Origin: CBDCZY01 sp965224745
GTDB lineage: Bacteria > Pseudomonadota > Gammaproteobacteria > Methylococcales > Methylomonadaceae
DNA length: 64,000 nucleotides
NCBI GenBank assembly: GCA_965224745.1
Contig: CBDCZY010000002.1
Span: 930,001-994,000, forward strand
Reading direction: 5' to 3'
Part shown: positions 63,074 to 64,000 of the stretch, one piece after another
Numbering within the stretch: position 1 is the stretch's first letter
Layout: each line of letters starts with the position of its first letter
Translations under genes and position numbers: made by a program
Notes under the pieces: model-generated
Databases searched by the model: none
Told to the model about the DNA's origin: nothing
The model's input: the letters and a program-made list of their open reading frames with translations, nothing else

Positions 63074-64000
63074 TTACCGTACCATCTGACGCTGAGGAAA
63101 TGGTGCTCGGGGACTCAACTGAGGGTTCCTCCTTTGAGGGAGTGGTCGAGGACCTAACTGAGGGAGCGGCTGAGAAAGTGGTTGTAGCAACGGCTGCGAA
63201 CAACTATTAAAAATTGAACTTAGCCCCCAACCTTGAATAAATAGGCCTGTATTGACTCTTGCTTTTTTTGCCAGTGCATGCACTGCTCCGTACATTTGGT
63301 TGGTTTCTTTCAATAGTTTTGATAATTTATCAATAAAAAACTTCTCATTTTGTTCTAACACAGTGGTATTGAAACAAGCATCATAAGATAGTTCTGGAGC
63401 AAGGGTGTTATTACTATATTGATACTGTGCACTCCCTTCAGCTGACACCGCCCCTGAACAATAACTGTTGAGATCGTTAATATTTGTAAAAGGAGAATAC
63501 GCAGTCGTGTAATTGGGGAGATCATTAGGTGCGTAGTCTATGGCATAGTTCCCACACACCATGTTTTTCTGCTTTAGCTCTTCCTCAGAAAGGCCATTTT
63601 TAGAAGCTAAGGAAATCCACAAGGCAGCATATACTTCATCCAAATGAATTTCCGGAGGCGCTAATGGAGAATAAACTACATTATTCACAATATCGGATTG
63701 TTCAGAGTCGTATAAACTTATTCCGTGATATTGGAAAGCTAATACGACATTATTGGTTATCTTGATTTTTTTGAAAGGCCCATCAAACATACCAATACCT
63801 TGGATGGCACTTACCTGGCTTGTTTCAGGGTATGAATCTCTATTAAGGATAATATTCTTGTTAATGTTCATAGATTCAATGGGAGGTAAGGGATTCGCTG
63901 TGATCGGACTATAGAATGCTTGAATTGCGTCATCGTGATTAGTATCTATCGATACATTATTTCTAACAACATTATGATGAAAAGTGATGTTATTTCGAAT
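63074..64000 (-). CDS. Beta-helix repeat protein, C-terminal part (5' end outside window)
   Basis: The minus-strand frame is open from the window edge to the stop at 63074-63076. Short Asn-rich turns repeat as in right-handed parallel beta-helix proteins: ITFHHNVVRNNVSIDTNHDD, KKIKITNNVVLAFQYHGISL, SDIVNNVVYSP. After about residue 100 the repeats give way to a region with scattered Cys (MVCGNYAIDY, NSYCSGAV, SYDACFN) and a Pro/Gln/Leu-rich tail (SQPLLQPLSQPLPQLGPRPL). Such proteins are often secreted pectate-lyase-like or epimerase-like, but no catalytic motif is visible in this part. The extreme tail may be low-complexity read-through. Confidence 0.6.
   Translation of the reverse strand: MRNNITFHHNVVRNNVSIDTNHDDAIQAFYSPITANPLPPIESMNINKNIILNRDSYPETSQVSAIQGIGMFDGPFKKIKITNNVVLAFQYHGISLYDSEQSDIVNNVVYSPLAPPEIHLDEVYAALWISLASKNGLSEEELKQKNMVCGNYAIDYAPNDLPNYTTAYSPFTNINDLNSYCSGAVSAEGSAQYQYSNNTLAPELSYDACFNTTVLEQNEKFFIDKLSKLLKETNQMYGAVHALAKKARVNTGLFIQGWGLSSIFNSCSQPLLQPLSQPLPQLGPRPLPQRRNPQLSPRAPFPQRQMVR

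Noticed and set aside
1..64000. tRNA or rRNA genes
   Set aside because: No cloverleaf with CCA-type end or rRNA-like conserved stretch was noticed in any gap; a dedicated tRNA scan would be decisive.

Overview
The window is chromosomal DNA of a moderately AT-rich gammaproteobacterium. The evidence is a typical gammaproteobacterial gene set: the hemA-prfA-prmC operon, MSHA-type pilus assembly genes, rsxE-nth, rlmI, rlmH-maf, glgB, and an HvfABC-type copper RiPP cluster. The genus cannot be fixed from sequence alone; a methanotroph-like or sulfur-oxidiser-like lineage is only a guess. No rRNA, tRNA or CRISPR array was seen.

Layout. 0-8 kb: the end of a PEGA-domain protein, a DUF1499 protein, and two convergent surface-glycan operons (wecE plus a large membrane protein, facing WbqC, a GT2 glycosyltransferase, a NeuD/PglD-like acyltransferase and a small flippase-like protein). 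8-9.3 kb: a graveyard of decayed genes (small membrane protein, GNAT acetyltransferase, IS1634-type transposase). 9.5-28 kb: a Tc (ABC) insecticidal-type toxin locus on the minus strand, with a 3392-aa TcA, a 2619-aa TcB-TcC fusion carrying a variable C-terminal domain with HNH-nuclease-like motifs, and between them a frameshifted second copy of the TcA N-terminus. 28.1-30.1 kb: an intact ISAs1 element with terminal repeats and target duplication, next to an older transposase wreck. 30.4-38.3 kb: housekeeping genes (IMPase family, rlmI, ppgK, glgB, rsxE, nth).

36.7-39.0 kb holds four members of a palindromic repeat family whose arms differ but whose core hairpin keeps pairing by compensatory changes. 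39.0-41.3 kb is a copper-binding RiPP operon: an exported Cys-rich precursor with nine 11-residue DGKCG repeats (hvfA-like), then the MNIO/DUF692 oxidase (hvfB) and its DUF2063 partner (hvfC), with a probable terminator after the precursor gene. 41.5-45.5 kb: a PL14-type lyase, a GST, a small secreted Cys/Lys protein and a DUF3047 protein. 45.7-48.5 kb: an intact ISNCY transposase, a deleted divergent copy, a strong hairpin and a MITE-like element. 48.5-52.3 kb: hemA-prfA-prmC and an M67 peptidase. 52.3-54.2 kb: a secreted HAF-repeat protein. 54.5-59.7 kb: five MSHA pilus genes (PilM-, PilN- and PilO-like proteins, c-di-GMP-type ATPase MshE, platform MshG). 59.7-64 kb: a lipase lipoprotein, maf, rlmH, a DUF2490 protein, a small broken lipoprotein gene and a partial beta-helix protein.

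The strongest candidates for new biology are the expanded-repeat HvfA operon, the covarying palindromic repeats around its upstream side, and the Tc toxin with its unusual C-terminal effector.
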